Notes: a model not told the origin generated them from the letters alone. A DNA stretch of 64,000 nt from Phaeosaccion multiseriatum (GCA_965112735.1 OZ218961.1:3162001-3226000); one strand, 5' to 3'. Counted from the stretch's first letter, positions 23,318 to 34,577 are shown. A program made the numbers and translations.

Positions 23318-25537
23318 TCAACCGTTACTAAGAGAGCCCATTGTGTGAATGTTGGGCCCTCTCCTCTGCGTGGCGCTTGTGGGCAGCTGTCCATAGCCTG
23401 TCCCTCCGGGGCCACCGCCGCCGCCCCCCTGCCCCCCCTGGGCCCCCTGACTCCGTTGCCTATGCCTCTTGAAGGTCTGCAACAGGAGGAAGGCAGACGC
23501 AACTGCGCTGAACATGAAGAGCAATGAACTGCTGCCCCCCTCCCCCTCCCCCTCCTGCCCAACACCCCCCTGGGCAGCGCCCTTGACGCCATTCACTCCG
23601 TGCGCCTTGAGAGCGTTCACCGCCGTCGGAGCAGCAGCCTTGGACCCTTCACCACCGCCGCCGTCCGCTGCCATCCCCTGTCCCTCCATGACCTTGGCAG
23701 CTCTGTGCAGCTTGGCACTAGAGACATAACTTAGGTTGGGGAAATCGGCGTCGAGGTAAGCGTTGCCTCTCTTCTGGATGGTTGCCTGCCCCGGTCCACT
23801 GCCCGAGGGCGCCCCCTCCCCATAACCGTCGTAGATTAAGTCAACGATGTCCTGCCCCTCAACCACCTCGCCGATCGGAGAGAAGCCTTGCCTAGGGTCA
23901 GGGGGGCGAAGAGAGGGGAGAGGTGAGGCGCGAGGCAGCGCGAGAGTGGGCATGGAATAGCACAACGAGGGGGAGAGGCATATAGGCGTGGCATTTAGGT
24001 TGATGACACTCTCACATTCGGCGGGTCCTGTTCTCCCTCCCTCCCTCCCTCCCTCCCTCCCTCCCTCCCTCCCTCCCCTGCTCCCCTGCTCCCCGCTCAC
24101 CTGTCTAGAAAGGAGTTGTCTCCCTTGTTGATGAAGAGCTGAAGAGGGGCGTGAGGCAATTAGCCCGGCCCAAGCCCAAGCCAGACGGCACCAAATGCCA
24201 CGCCACGGGCCATCGACACAAAGCAGGACGATGAGAGTCGGAGTGAGAGAGGGGAGGCGGGGAGGGATGTGTGGGGGGTGAGGGAGCGACAGACTGAACA
24301 CAAGGTCAGTGAATGCCAATGAATGTCCCATCCGCAGAAAAGAGCATCAGAGCACCGAAACAGCGGCGTGGGCACTTGTCGTGGCGCAGCAGGAGGGGCC
24401 GCCCTCTTTTCACCGGGTGGGGGGGGGGTTGGCCGGCTTCTTCCACCCCTCCCCCCCCAAACACACATGCGTAATTCTTGGATCAGTTCCTGTCAGTCAA
24501 TACCCCCCCCCCCCCCCAATGGATCCCTTGCCCGCCTGCCCCCCTTGGTACAAATGAAGTGCAGTGATCACCTGTGTGGTACGCGAGTTGGCGCCGGAGG
24601 TGGCGAAGGTGAGCTTTCCCTTGGTGTTGCTCACCCTCACCTCATCATCTGTGATGGTCCTGGAGCGCCACTTGCTGCTCACGGCGGGGTCCCCGGAGAT
24701 GCCAAACTGAGCCATGAAGCCTGGTGGGTAGGTAGGTAGAGAGAGAGAGGGAGAGGGAGAGAGAGAGAAAGTGGCGGAGAGGAAGAGAGCAGAGGGACGG
24801 AGGGGGGGAGGAAGGGAGGGAGGGAGGGAGGGGACAGGGAGGGGAGGGAGTGAGACGGAAGACGAAAGACGGGAAAACACACTCATCTTAACATACACAC
24901 CTTTGATGACTCGGAAGAATTTCACATCCGTAAAGAAGTCGTCGAGCACGAGCTCCTTAAAGCGAGCCGCACCCACAGGGGCCCTGGAGCAGGGGAGTTG
25001 CAATGTCAAGGGCAAAGATGGATCGAGGCTTCCCCACCTCCCACACCCCACTTCCTCCCCCTTCCTTCCCCTCCCTCACCATTCGGGGCGCACCCGTAAT
25101 ACGACTTTCCCCTCCTTGGCCTCTTCCAAGTGCGGCAGAACGATGTTAAAGGCTGCGCAAAGAGAGGCGGCGCATTGGGGGTGGCAACAAGAAGCGATAA
25201 ATCCAATATGAAGTATGAAGGTCAGAGGGTGCAAACAGAGACACGGGGAAGCGAACGCACATCTCAGGATTCAGATTTCTCCTCCCCCACCCGGAGTCAC
25301 CCGAGCCATCTGAACCACAGCCCCAGACAAGAGGGGAAGCGAGGTCTAAAGAGCCTCGGGGTCGAAGGGAACCAGAGGGAACTGAAGCACGTGCAGGCCC
25401 TTGTGGCACTTACTGACGTCGAAGGGCTCCTGCCCCGCCCCGCCTGCCGCGGCCGCATCCAAAACCTGCTCCTGGCACCGACCTACGCACACGAGAGAGA
25501 GCAAAAGAAGCCAAAGGAATCCAAGAAAAGGCCCCAT
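23318..25537 (-). CDS. Secretory-pathway cyclophilin-type peptidyl-prolyl isomerase
   Basis: Six exons: 25537-25414, 25152-25080, 24983-24901, 24720-24572, 24138-24101, 23891-23318; 1041 nt, 346 residues. A signal peptide ([20 protein letters not shown]) precedes the cyclophilin domain: [18 protein letters not shown] (catalytic Arg and Phe present), [40 protein letters not shown] and [17 protein letters not shown]. After the domain there is an Ala/Gly-rich stretch, then a hydrophobic segment ([20 protein letters not shown]) that looks like a C-terminal membrane anchor, and a basic Gln/Gly tail. An ER or Golgi membrane-anchored folding enzyme is the simplest reading. An in-frame ATG at 25576 would add 13 charged residues ahead of the signal peptide and is less likely. 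The methyltransferase gene diverges 404 bases away. Confidence 0.9.
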
Positions 25538-25941
25538 TGTGCCTTCAATTCTTCCCTCCCGCTCCCCCCTTTTCACTCTCCCGCTTCCACCCTTGCGCCC
25601 TCCCGTCGCCCGCCGTCTCAGTAGTGAGCGAGACGGGCACGCAAAGGCCCTCCTCCTCCCTCCTTCTTCAGTGTTTGTTGGGGGAAGGGGGGGAGGGGGG
25701 AGAGAGACTTCAGTTTCAATTTCAGCTCTTTAGGCCGCGAGGGAGCGGAATCGGGAGCGCGCCACAAAACACTTTATAAAGAGCACCCACGGGAGGTATC
25801 AGCTGAGGTAGAAAGAGGAGGGAGGCGAGGGGGGGAGCAACGAACCGAGGTGGAGAGTTGCGACGGAGGCAGAGGAGCAGAAAAGAGAGTAAGGGAAGGG
25901 TGGGAAGGAAGGGCGGGGAGCCGCACAGAGCGTCCAGGAGG
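25538..25941. promoter_or_regulatory. Divergent upstream region of cyclophilin and methyltransferase genes
   Basis: 404 bases with CAGTTTCAATTTCAG near 25710 (similar to a string near 22940) and an ACTTTATAAAG near 25770 that could serve as a TATA-like element for the plus-strand gene. Inferred from position only. Confidence 0.35.
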
Positions 25942-27139
25942 ATGGGCATGGGCAGGCGTGCCCTGCGGCTACTCCTGCTGCAGCAGCTCGCGCAGGGAGT
26001 CGTGTCCTTCACAGTAGCTCCAGCCCACCGCGGAAGGGGCATGTATGGAGGGGGCAAGGGCGGCAGCACCACTGCCACCACCAGCCGCCACAGAGCCACC
26101 TCCACCGGCACAGCGCGCGCCCTCTTCCCAAATGCGTGTGAAAGTAGAGCCACAAGTAGCTTCAGCAGCAGTCCCAGCAATAGCAGTAGGGGTCGGAGAA
26201 GGCGAAGGAGCAGTAGCGCTTACAGCACGAAGAGGTACACGGAGGAGGAGTTGTCGGGGCTGCCCGAGGCTGAAGTCAAGGCCATCGCCAAGGCAATGGG
26301 CATCAAGGCCAGGGGTAAGTACGTGGTGCAATCCATCCTCGACTTGCAAGACGTCAGTGGTGCCGGAACGAGCCCAGGCGACGGGCAGGGGGCGGGAGGG
26401 GGTGGGGACGCACTCGGCAGAGCAGCAGGGGTGGCACAACTCGGAAGGGGGACTTCCTTGTCTCCTCCTCCTTCTTCTTCTCCTTCCTCCAGCCTGCCTA
26501 CGATGAACAGAGAAAGAGTGCGAACAGCAGAGGAGGAGGGCCAAGTGCAAGAGGCGATGGAGGAGGCGTTAACTGCGGTGCAGGCGCGCAAGGCCAAGGC
26601 CACACAGGAAGGGCAAAGGAGGGCAAAGGCAGCTGCCGTGGCGGCCATTTCGGAGCAGTACAGACGCGACCAAATCAAGAAGAAGGGTGTTGCTGCCGCC
26701 GCCTCGAGGGACGAGGGGCTCTTGGGGTCTGCGATGTACCCTAATGAGGAGGAGGAGCAGCGGCAGCAGCAGCAGAGGGTCGGCGGCTACGGCGACTGGG
26801 CGGTGGAGGGGGAGGAGGCAGTGAGCGGCGCAGGCGCAAGCACACAAGGCCCTCCCGAGCCCGTGCTGGAAGGGCTGGACTTCCTCAAGGAGGGGCAGCA
26901 CAGGTGGGTGAGCACCTCTCCTCTGGTGTGGCAATCACCGTGTGGCAATCACCGTGTGGCAATCACCGTGTGGCAATCACCGTGTGGCAACCACCGTGCA
27001 GGGCAAAAGGGTTAATCGTGTGTTGTTTGATCTCTGATCTCTGCCACTGCCCATTGCCATTGCCTCCGTCGTCTTCTCACTCGCCCTGATTTCTCTGTCT
27101 CTCTATATCGCTCTCTCGTTCTCTCTTCTTATCTCTTTA

Positions 27140-27175
<36 letters not shown>

Positions 27176-30100
27176 GTAGCTACTTTGCGACGTGTGCGGG
27201 TGGGCTGGAGGCGGTGCTGGAGAGGGAGCTTAAGTCCCGAGTGGTGGGGGCCTCACATGTGGTGAGGGGCGCCAGGGGATGCAGCTTCAGGGGCGATCGC
27301 AAGGGTGAGTGACCAGCATGAGTGCTAGTGACCAGCATCAGTGCTAGTGACCAGTATGAGTGCTAGTGACCAGCATCAATGAGTGCTAGTGACCAGTATG
27401 AGTGCTAGTGACCAGCATCAATGAGTGCTAGTGACCAGTATCAGTGCTAATGACCAGTGTGAGTGCTAGTGACCAGCATCAGTGCTAGTGACCAGCATGA
27501 GTGCTAGTGACCAGCATCAGTGCTAGTGACCAGTATGAGTGCTAGTGACCAGTATCAGTGCTAATGACCAGTATGAGTGCTAGTGACCAGCATCAGTGCT
27601 AGTGACCAGTATGAGTGCTAGTGACCAGCATCAGTGCTAGTGACCAGTATCAGTGCTAGTGACCAGTGTGAGTGCTAGTGACCAGCATCAGTGCTAGTGA
27701 CCAGTATTAGTGCTAGTGACCAGTACCAGTGCTAGTGACCAGTACCAGTGCTAGTGACCAGTATCAAGCATCAGTGCTAGTGACCAGCATGAGTGCTAAT
27801 GACCAGTACGAGTGCTAGTGACCAGCATCAGTGCTAGTGACCAGTATGAGTGCTAGTGACCAGTATGAGTGCTAGTGACCAGTATCAGTGCTAGTGACCA
27901 GTACCAGTGCTAGTGACCAGTACCAGTGCTAGTGACCAGTATCAGTGCTAGTGACCAGTATGAGTGCTAGTGACCAGTATGAGTGCTAGTGACCAGTATC
28001 AGTGCTAGTGACCAGCATCAGTGCTAGTGACCAGCATCAGTGCTAGTGACCAGTATCAGTGCTAGTGACCAGTATCATTGCTAGTGCTGGCGCGTTAGGC
28101 GGGCGTTTTCGGTGTGTGTCTGCCTGCCTGCCTGCATGCCTGCCCGTAGGCACAAGTCACTCTCTCCCATCGCACCATCGAGCGATGGATCGATCGATAT
28201 TCGAAACAACGCGTCTCATACCACTCCGACCCCACCCCTCTCACCCTCTCTCTCTCTCCACCCCCTTCTTCCCAACAGTCGGGTACCGCGCCCTCCTGTG
28301 GCTGCGCACCGCCTTGAAGGTGCTGGAGCTTCTCGAGGAGCAGAAGGAGGGCGTGCGTTCGAGGGAGGACGTGTTCGAGCTTGTGTACGAGGCGGTGGAC
28401 TGGTCCACGCTGCTCAGGCCCGAGGGGACGCTATCCGTGGAGATGGTGCTCGGGGCGAACGTGGCGGAAGGTGTGTTCGCGTGCATGTGTTTGTGTGTAT
28501 GTGTGTATGTGTGTGTGTGTGTGTGTCCCCTGTGCCACCACCGTGGCTGCAGGAAGAGCCTTTCCTTTCCTTTCTGTCAGGAAGAGGCTCTTTCCCCCTC
28601 TCCCCGCCCTTTTTCTCCTCTCACGGTGCTCTTCCCCTCCTCACTTCTGCCTCTTTACCTCCTCCCTCCCTCCCTCCCTCCCTCCCCCAGGCCTTCGCCA
28701 CACGCACTTTACATCCCTCACGGTGAAGAATGCCATTTGTGACCAGTTCCGAGACAACACCGAAGGCGGCGTGCGGCCGTCTGTGGACCGCTTCAACCCC
28801 GATCTTCACCTGCTGCTGTACGTGCACAGGGGCGGCGCCAAGCTCTACAGGAGTCTCTCAGGAGCGTCCTCTATGCACAAGGTCAGTGAGAACGTAACCC
28901 TTACGTAATGTTAGGGTGGGGCAGTGATCAAGGAGGCGGCGACGAGGACGGGAGAGAGGGAGAGGGAGAGAGAAAAGAGGGAGAGTGGGGGGGGGGGGAG
29001 AGACAACAGAGAGGGTGCTGGCTGGGAAAATGTCGTGCTCACTCAATTACGCGCTCGTCCACCCACACACCGCCACTGTCTCCTTCCCATCCCCTCTGAA
29101 CTGACACCCCTTCCCATCCCCTCTGTCCTGACATCCCTTCCCATCCCCTCTGTCCTGACACCCCTTCCCATCCCCGCTGTCCTGACACCCCTTAGCGCGG
29201 CTACCGAGAGGAGATGCACGCAGCGGCCCTGAAGGAGACCTTCGCTGCCGGACTGCTGCTGGCCACAGGTTGGGACCCCATGACCCAACCCCTCGTGGAC
29301 CCCATGTGCGGCAGCGCCACTCTGGCCATTGAGGCGGCGCTCATCGCTCGAAGGATCGCTCCTGGCCTCATGGCCCTTGGGGGGCTCAAAGAGAGCGGCG
29401 GCACACAAGGTGGGTGCATGGGTGCGTGGGTGCGTGCGTTGGTGGGTGGGTGGGTGCGTGCGTGCATGGGTGCATGGGTGGATGCATGCGTGGGTGGATG
29501 CATGCGTGGATGGGTGGCTTGGTGGGTGACCCCCGTGAACCAAACTTTTGTCTCGTATATGAAGATGGTTGGGAGAGATGGAAGGAGAGGGGAAGGGAGC
29601 TGTGTGAATCCCCCTGCTGTACTGTTGGCGTATATTGGCGTACCAACACACTCCCCCCCCCCCCCCCCCACGAGGCTCAAAGCGAAGCGTGGTGAAGTGA
29701 GAAGTAGGTCGTGCTCGAGGCCAATCGGTGCTCACTGTCCTTTGTCCCTCTCTCAAAGCCTCTGCTCAGTGCTCAAGTGTCCCTCCCTCAAGGCCGGTGT
29801 AACTGTCGTTTGTCCCTCTCTCAAGGTCGGTGTAACTGTCCTGTAACAGTCCTTTGTCCCTCTTCTCGTCCATCTACCGCAGGAGGTCCCCGAGCGTGGA
29901 AGGCGGCAGTGGGGCGGTGGCCGGACTTTGACAAGAAGGCGTGGGACGAGGCCGTCCAGGAGGCGCAGGGGGCCGTGCTGGACAAGGTGCGTTACAGAAA
30001 GGCGACCAGAGACGTTTCAGAAAGGCGTCAGGCCCTGGTACAGTGGACAAGAGGAGAAGAAGGCGATGCTGCTGTTTGTGTGGTCGGCGGCTCCGACCCC

Positions 30101-31038
30101 AGCAGCTCAACCCTGCCCCCCGTCCCCCCCTCTTTCTCTCTTCCTTGCGTTGCTTGGGCAGGCACCGATGCCCATTGTGGCCAACGACTGGCACAGCGGA
30201 GCGCTTCGCCTGGCCTACGGCGACGCCAGCGCTGCAGGGGTGCAGCAGGACATCACCTTCTACAATGAGAATGTTGCCACCTTCCGCCCCGCCTTGTTGG
30301 AGGACGAGCCGCCCCAGCAGCGAACAGCCACGCAGTCACCGAACATGTTGGTCACCAATCCCCCCTGGGACGTGCGCCTGGAGAATGCGGAGGAAAGCTG
30401 GACAGCGCTGAGGGCCTTCCTGGGGGGCCCGGGGAGGGGCAATGACGCCTGGATACTGTCGGGCAATCCTGAGGTGCGCTGACGAGGGGGAGGAGGAGGA
30501 GGAGGACGAGGAGGAGGAGGAGGAGGAGGAGGAGGAGGAGGAGGAGGAGAGGTTGGGGTGCATGTGGGCAAGCTTGGGGGGGGGGGGCTGCAGGCAGAGC
30601 CCTTGCTTGTGGCCAACGGCATGCCCGGCGCGAGGTCAACGGCATGTCCTCTGCTCTTCCTCCCTGCCTCTCTGATGTACCTTTGTCACTCACTCCCCCT
30701 GGCTCCGCCCCCTGGCTCCTCCCCTCCCTCCCTTCCTCCGCCTCTGTCCCCCCCGTCTCTCTTCGTTTCAGCTGAGTCGAGCCCTCCGCCTGCGCAGCTC
30801 TGGTCAAGTCAGCATGAGCCAGGGCGGTGCTACCATGCGCTTCCTACGCTATCACTTGCACAAGAAGAGCGAAGGCAGCCAAAGCAGCCAGGCCCGTCAG
30901 ACCGGCCACACACGTGGAGCTGACGAGGACGGCCAAGGAGTATCAGTTTCACAGAAGCGCATAGACAGAGAGGAGGCATCCGCTCCCGTGCTAGATAGGG
31001 GGGTGGACCCCTTCAAGGCCGAGTTCGAGGGACTCTAG
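25942..31038 (+). CDS. THUMP-domain N2-guanosine RNA methyltransferase (RlmL/Trm11-like), plastid-targeted
   Basis: Eight exons: 25942-26903, 27180-27304, 28279-28470, 28691-28881, 29196-29409, 29883-29986, 30162-30473, 30772-31038; 2367 nt, 788 residues. The N-terminus [20 protein letters not shown] followed by TVAPAHRG is a signal peptide with an ASAFAP-like motif, implying plastid import. Residues about 100-135 ([20 protein letters not shown]) resemble a SAP/HeH helix-extended-loop-helix. THUMP starts near 321 ([19 protein letters not shown]). The methyltransferase part has SAM motif [16 protein letters not shown] near 524, [16 protein letters not shown], and the catalytic NPPW near 661 (usually NPPY/F). 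The family methylates guanosine N2 in 23S rRNA or tRNA; plastid 23S rRNA is a plausible target. Introns hold a 20-bp minisatellite of about 770 bases and a (GAG)n run. Confidence 0.88.
27312..28085 (+). repeat. 20-bp minisatellite in methyltransferase intron 2
   Basis: About 38 units of GTGCTAGTGACCAGTATCA(G) with a variable triplet/quartet after CCAG (CATCA, TATGA, TACCA, TGTGA). It starts right after the donor at 27305 and fills most of the intron. Several units show longer spacers (CATCAATGA). Confidence 0.95.
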
Positions 31039-31051
31039 AGGGAAAAAGACC

Positions 31052-31301
31052 TGCGGGCAGGAGCGATTGCGCCTGTGCGCCGAGTCGGCCGTGGGTCTCG
31101 ATGGCGAAGGTGGAGAGGCGAACACGCTCTCGGTCGTAGGTGCCCCTGTAGTGTCGCTCCTTGCAGCCGCTGGCCAACAGCGAGACCCGCAAGGAGCGAC
31201 ACTACAGGGGCACCTACGACCGAGAGCGTGTTCGCCTCTCCACCTTCGCCATCGAGACCCACGGCCGACTCGGCGCACAGGCGCAATCGCTCCTGCCCGC
31301 A
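31052..31301. repeat. Perfect 113-bp inverted repeat with 24-bp spacer
   Basis: 31052-31164 is the exact reverse complement of 31189-31301; the spacer is 31165-31188. It starts 13 bases after the methyltransferase stop codon, so transcripts through it would fold into a long perfect hairpin. The right arm is the forward copy of a retroelement-derived sequence; the left arm is an inverted duplicate of part of it. Confidence 0.97.
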
Positions 31302-31450
31302 CTGGCCGCACGGGCTCCTCCACCACCAAGGGCCACGTCCTGACAAGACTACGCCGCCTCGTCAGCTGCAGCCACCAGATGTGGCTCTCGGAGCGGGAGC
31401 GCGCCTTCCTGGGTCGGCTCAACCGCGGAGCCGGTCCCGATAATAATCTG
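31165..31450 (+). mobile_element. Fragment of a retroelement 3' coding end
   Basis: In the plus frame the translation contains RKERHYRGTYDRERVRLSTF, then AIETHGRLGAQAQSLLPALA and, in another frame, LTRLRRLVSCSHQMWLSERE. The ..F.IETHGR.G... pattern resembles the segment downstream of the reverse transcriptase in LINE/retroelement polyproteins of algae and fungi. The frame change after about 31310 and the lack of any upstream polymerase domain show a dead fragment. Assignment is by pattern only. Confidence 0.45.
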
Positions 31451-31609
31451 TGATTCTGTATCGGCAACACGTCCACTTCTCCTTCTTCCTTCTCTTTTTT
31501 TCTTTCGCCTTTGAGCTTAGAGTTAGAAGGGCGCGGCGCGCGCGCCGGAGAAGAGGAGGGAGCGTTGGTAGAGGAGAGAGGTGTGACTATTTCAGGACAT
31601 CGGACCCAC

Positions 31610-32425
31610 ATGGCCGGGTCAATGGCCGGGTCCAAGAAGGAGCAGATCCGGGCTTTGTTGAAGAGCATCGAGACGGGCGATTCAGAGTCTGTGGTCTCCG
31701 TGGTCAACGAGGCCAAGTACATCCAGCACAACCCCCAAACTCATGAAGGCAGCGAGGGGCTGGCGCTGCTCTTCAAACGACTGTCCAAGACTGGGCCTCG
31801 TGTGAACATGGCCAGGGGCTTTGAAGATGGAGAGTTCGTGTTTGCCCAAATGGAATACGACTTCTCCAGCTCCAAGATATGCTTTGAAGTCTTTAGGTTC
31901 GACGAAGGCAAAGCTGTCGAGCATTGGGATAATATCCAAGAAAGATCGCCCGTGCCGAACCAATCTGGTCGGAGCATGGTGGATGGACCGACGGAGGCAA
32001 CGGATCTTGAGCGGACAGAGCAGAACCGTGCCCTCGTCCGATCATTCGTAGAGACCTGTCTCATCGGAGGGCAGATGCACCGGCTGACAGAGTTCATCGA
32101 CGAAGAGGCATACTGCGAGCACAATCCCGATATGAGCGATGGCGTGGAGGCCCTGGCAAGGAGCCTGCAAAGAAGCCTGGAGGGCAAGGAGGGAGAGGAG
32201 GGTAGCAAGAGAGCCATCGCGTACCACCGCCTGCATCGCGTGCTCGCCGAGGGGAACTTCGTTCTCTCCGTCAGCGAGGGCGAGAAGGACGGGGCGCACT
32301 CCTCCTTCTACGACCTCTTTCGAGTGGCACCCGAGCAGGAGGGCGGCAAGGTGGTGGAGCACTGGGACACGACGGAGAAGGTTGTGCCTCGCAGCGAGTG
32401 GAAGAACGACAACGGCAAGTTCTGA
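31610..32425 (+). CDS. Protein with two SnoaL-like (NTF2-fold) domains
   Basis: Single exon, 271 residues from ATG 31610; a second ATG at 31622 is equally possible, and the open frame further upstream has no ATG. Two copies of a SnoaL-like module are visible: KYIQHNPQTHEGSEGLALLF ... VFRFDEGKAVEHWDNIQ (first half) and AYCEHNPDMSDGVEALARSL ... FRVA...GKVVEHWDTTE (second half), ending in SEWKNDNGKF. The YxxHNP and VEHWD motifs are typical of the predicted SnoaL-like aldol-condensation/ketosteroid-isomerase-fold family; no substrate can be inferred. It is the only gene here that follows its neighbour in the same orientation, 571 bases after the methyltransferase, with the inverted repeat in between. 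Confidence 0.82.
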   Translation: MAGSMAGSKKEQIRALLKSIETGDSESVVSVVNEAKYIQHNPQTHEGSEGLALLFKRLSKTGPRVNMARGFEDGEFVFAQMEYDFSSSKICFEVFRFDEGKAVEHWDNIQERSPVPNQSGRSMVDGPTEATDLERTEQNRALVRSFVETCLIGGQMHRLTEFIDEEAYCEHNPDMSDGVEALARSLQRSLEGKEGEEGSKRAIAYHRLHRVLAEGNFVLSVSEGEKDGAHSSFYDLFRVAPEQEGGKVVEHWDTTEKVVPRSEWKNDNGKF

Positions 32426-33345
32426 GGGGAGGCCTCCGCATTTTCTGCAGCACCACAGATTTTCTTTTTGAAAATCAAGATCACGTGTTGGTAAAAGGAA
32501 GAAAGGAAAGATGTATCGATCACAGCGGGGGGAAGCTCCTTGGAAGAGGGCAGGAAGGACGAGCCCCAGGCAAGACACACTGTCCAAAGGCATGGATGGG
32601 TGGAGTTGTGTTGTTCCATGTTTTACATGCACGAAACAAGCATGCTGCGGAACAGTTTTCCTTTCCATCCAAGTAGAGTACACCACAGAACACCAACGCC
32701 GAAATGGAAGACGTATGTACAGGGCACCTATCCCCAAACTCTCCCCCCTCCCCCTAAAAATTCCGCACGCGGACAAAATTCCTTTAACGAGCGCGGAAAG
32801 GCTCTCGTGGCCCGCGGCCTGCTCTCCTACGCGGCTCGCTGCCTCCCTTACGTAATTACTCAAGTACCCGTTCCCCTCCCCTCTACAGCTGACACTTAGC
32901 ACAGCACCACACAGCACAACACGCACTCGCACACTGCACACACACGCACAGCCGCACAGCCACCTTTTCCCTTGTTAACACCACCTTTTCCCTTGTTACG
33001 GTAGCGGTTTCCGAGCCATCGCACCGCTCGCCCAGATCTGCCGCTGCACGCAACACCCTCCGCCGAGCAAACAGAGTCCGCGATGGGCACTTCGACCTTC
33101 CCCGTTCCAGCGGTCACCCTGGTCCCCCTCCCTCCCTCCCTCCCTCTCTCTCTCTCTCATCCCTCCCCCCGAGGGCACGATGGATCGCGCTTCAGAGACA
33201 CACCCCATATGTGGTGAGATGCCTCCTTCGTCCGTGTGTGGGCCCGGAAACCCGAGCAGCAAAACCATCAGCCAAACCATTAGCCAGGGAGAAAGAGAGC
33301 CCCTCTCCTCCGAGGGGAAGCCCATGTGCGACAAGAACGGTCAGT
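32426..33345. other. Convergent intergenic region
   Basis: Between the SnoaL-like gene and the REEP gene. It contains a T-rich/A-rich stretch at 32458-32500, a duplicated CCACCTTTTCCCTTGTTA (32961-32998), an (AC)-rich run at 32903-32955 and (CTCC)n near 33125. Several short open frames exist, but none has conserved features. Confidence 0.5.
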
Positions 33346-33558
33346 CTAATCGTTCTTGGCCTCTGCTGCCATCTTGGCCCTGGCGTTGGCCGCTTGGTCG
33401 ATGCGCGTGTTGCTATCAGGGGCATCCGAGCCGGCTTGCTTCTTGACGAAGTTCAGCACGAGGCCGTACACGGTCTTGGCGCCCTGGGTGCGGGGGTGGT
33501 AGCACCACACGAGCAGCAGCAGCTTGAACACAAAGTCTGTGTTGGTTGGGGGTGAGTT

Positions 33559-33591
<33 letters not shown>

Positions 33592-34577
33592 GGAGAGCCA
33601 GGTGAGAAAGAGGAAAGCCAGTTTCCCGCCCTGGAGCCTGGCCTTGCTTGCCTCGCCTCAAGAGATGAGATAAGGAAATGTACCCACGCCAATGCCGGGC
33701 ACTCCCTTCTCTTGGCGTGAGTTGAGTCGCGAGCCCATCGCCTCCTCCTTCCTCCCTCTCTACTCCACTCAATGTACACCTCACTCAAGCACTCACAGAA
33801 GGGAATGTAGGAGATGAAGAAGGAGAACAGGAGCTCCACGATGGACAGGCCACTGAACACGAGCCAGTAGATTAGCCACTGCGTGTCATCACCGCTCCCG
33901 GGAGACTCAATCGCTGCGGAGACACACCCAGAGAGAGAGAACAGCGACAACAGCAACAGCGAGAACAGGAACGGAGCCAGAGTCAGTCGTCATCACCGTA
34001 GCAGGGAGATTTCTTATATATAGCATAGGGGTGATAAAGAGTATTGTTGACTTCCCAAGGCCTGAGGCGCCGTCCCTCCTCCTCCTCCTCCTCCTCCTCC
34101 CCCTCACCTTGGAAAGAGGCGTAGGCGGGGTACACGAAGCCCCCCAGGTTACAGATAAGGCTTGCCACAGCCAGCCCCGTAAAGAGCAGCACTAAGAGCA
34201 GGGAAATGATCGCCGCGCCGAAGTACTCCTGTTCGAATTGGGTCAGGCGCGGGGAAACAGGGCTGGCTTAGGGGATGCACGGAACGCAGGGCGGAGACAG
34301 CAGGAACGGATGGTGGGGAGGGTGGAGAAATAGCATACAGCGGCTGGCTCGTGTCTCGGCTACAGCACGCCACACTCCAACGACCGGACGACTGTCCCTC
34401 AATTCCATCGACACGTCTCCGACCCCGCCGGCCCTCTCTCTCCGCTCTCTCTCCCCCGCCGGCACCCTCCCGCTCCCTCACCTTCTTGCAGTTCGTGGCG
34501 TCCTCAAGCTTCTGGAAGATGGGAAACTTATCCATCTCCGCGCCGAGGGCGTCCATCTTCTCATTAACGAAGTCCAT
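33346..34577 (-). CDS. REEP/Yop1/HVA22 (TB2-DP1) family ER-shaping protein
   Basis: Four exons: 34577-34482, 34228-34108, 33913-33797, 33536-33346; 525 nt, 174 residues. The TB2/DP1/HVA22 core is clear: LICNLGGFVYPAYASFQAIE, then SPGSGDDTQWLIYWLVFSGL, the hydrophobic hairpin SIVELLFSFFISYIPFYFVF, and KLLLLVWCYHPRTQGAKTVY. These proteins insert membrane hairpins that curve tubular ER and help vesicle traffic. A 32-residue N-terminal segment (MDFVNEKMDALGAEMDKF..) precedes the first membrane region, as in REEP5/Yop1, and the charged C-terminus (ANARAKMAAEAKND) may form an amphipathic helix. Length and exon phases fit. It diverges from the FKBP gene. Confidence 0.93.

Noticed and set aside
26903-27000. 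GTGTGGCAATCACC repeats as a coding extension of methyltransferase exon 1
   Set aside because: They follow a GTGGGT donor at 26904; splicing to 27180 restores the THUMP start YFATCAGG, so the repeats are intronic.
27312-28085. CRISPR-like look of the regular repeats
   Set aside because: Repeats are contiguous 20-bp units with variants, no unique spacers and no cas genes; the context is a eukaryotic intron.
31511-31609. Longer N-terminus for the SnoaL-like protein
   Set aside because: The frame begins with TTG and is very acidic/low complexity; the first ATG is at 31610.
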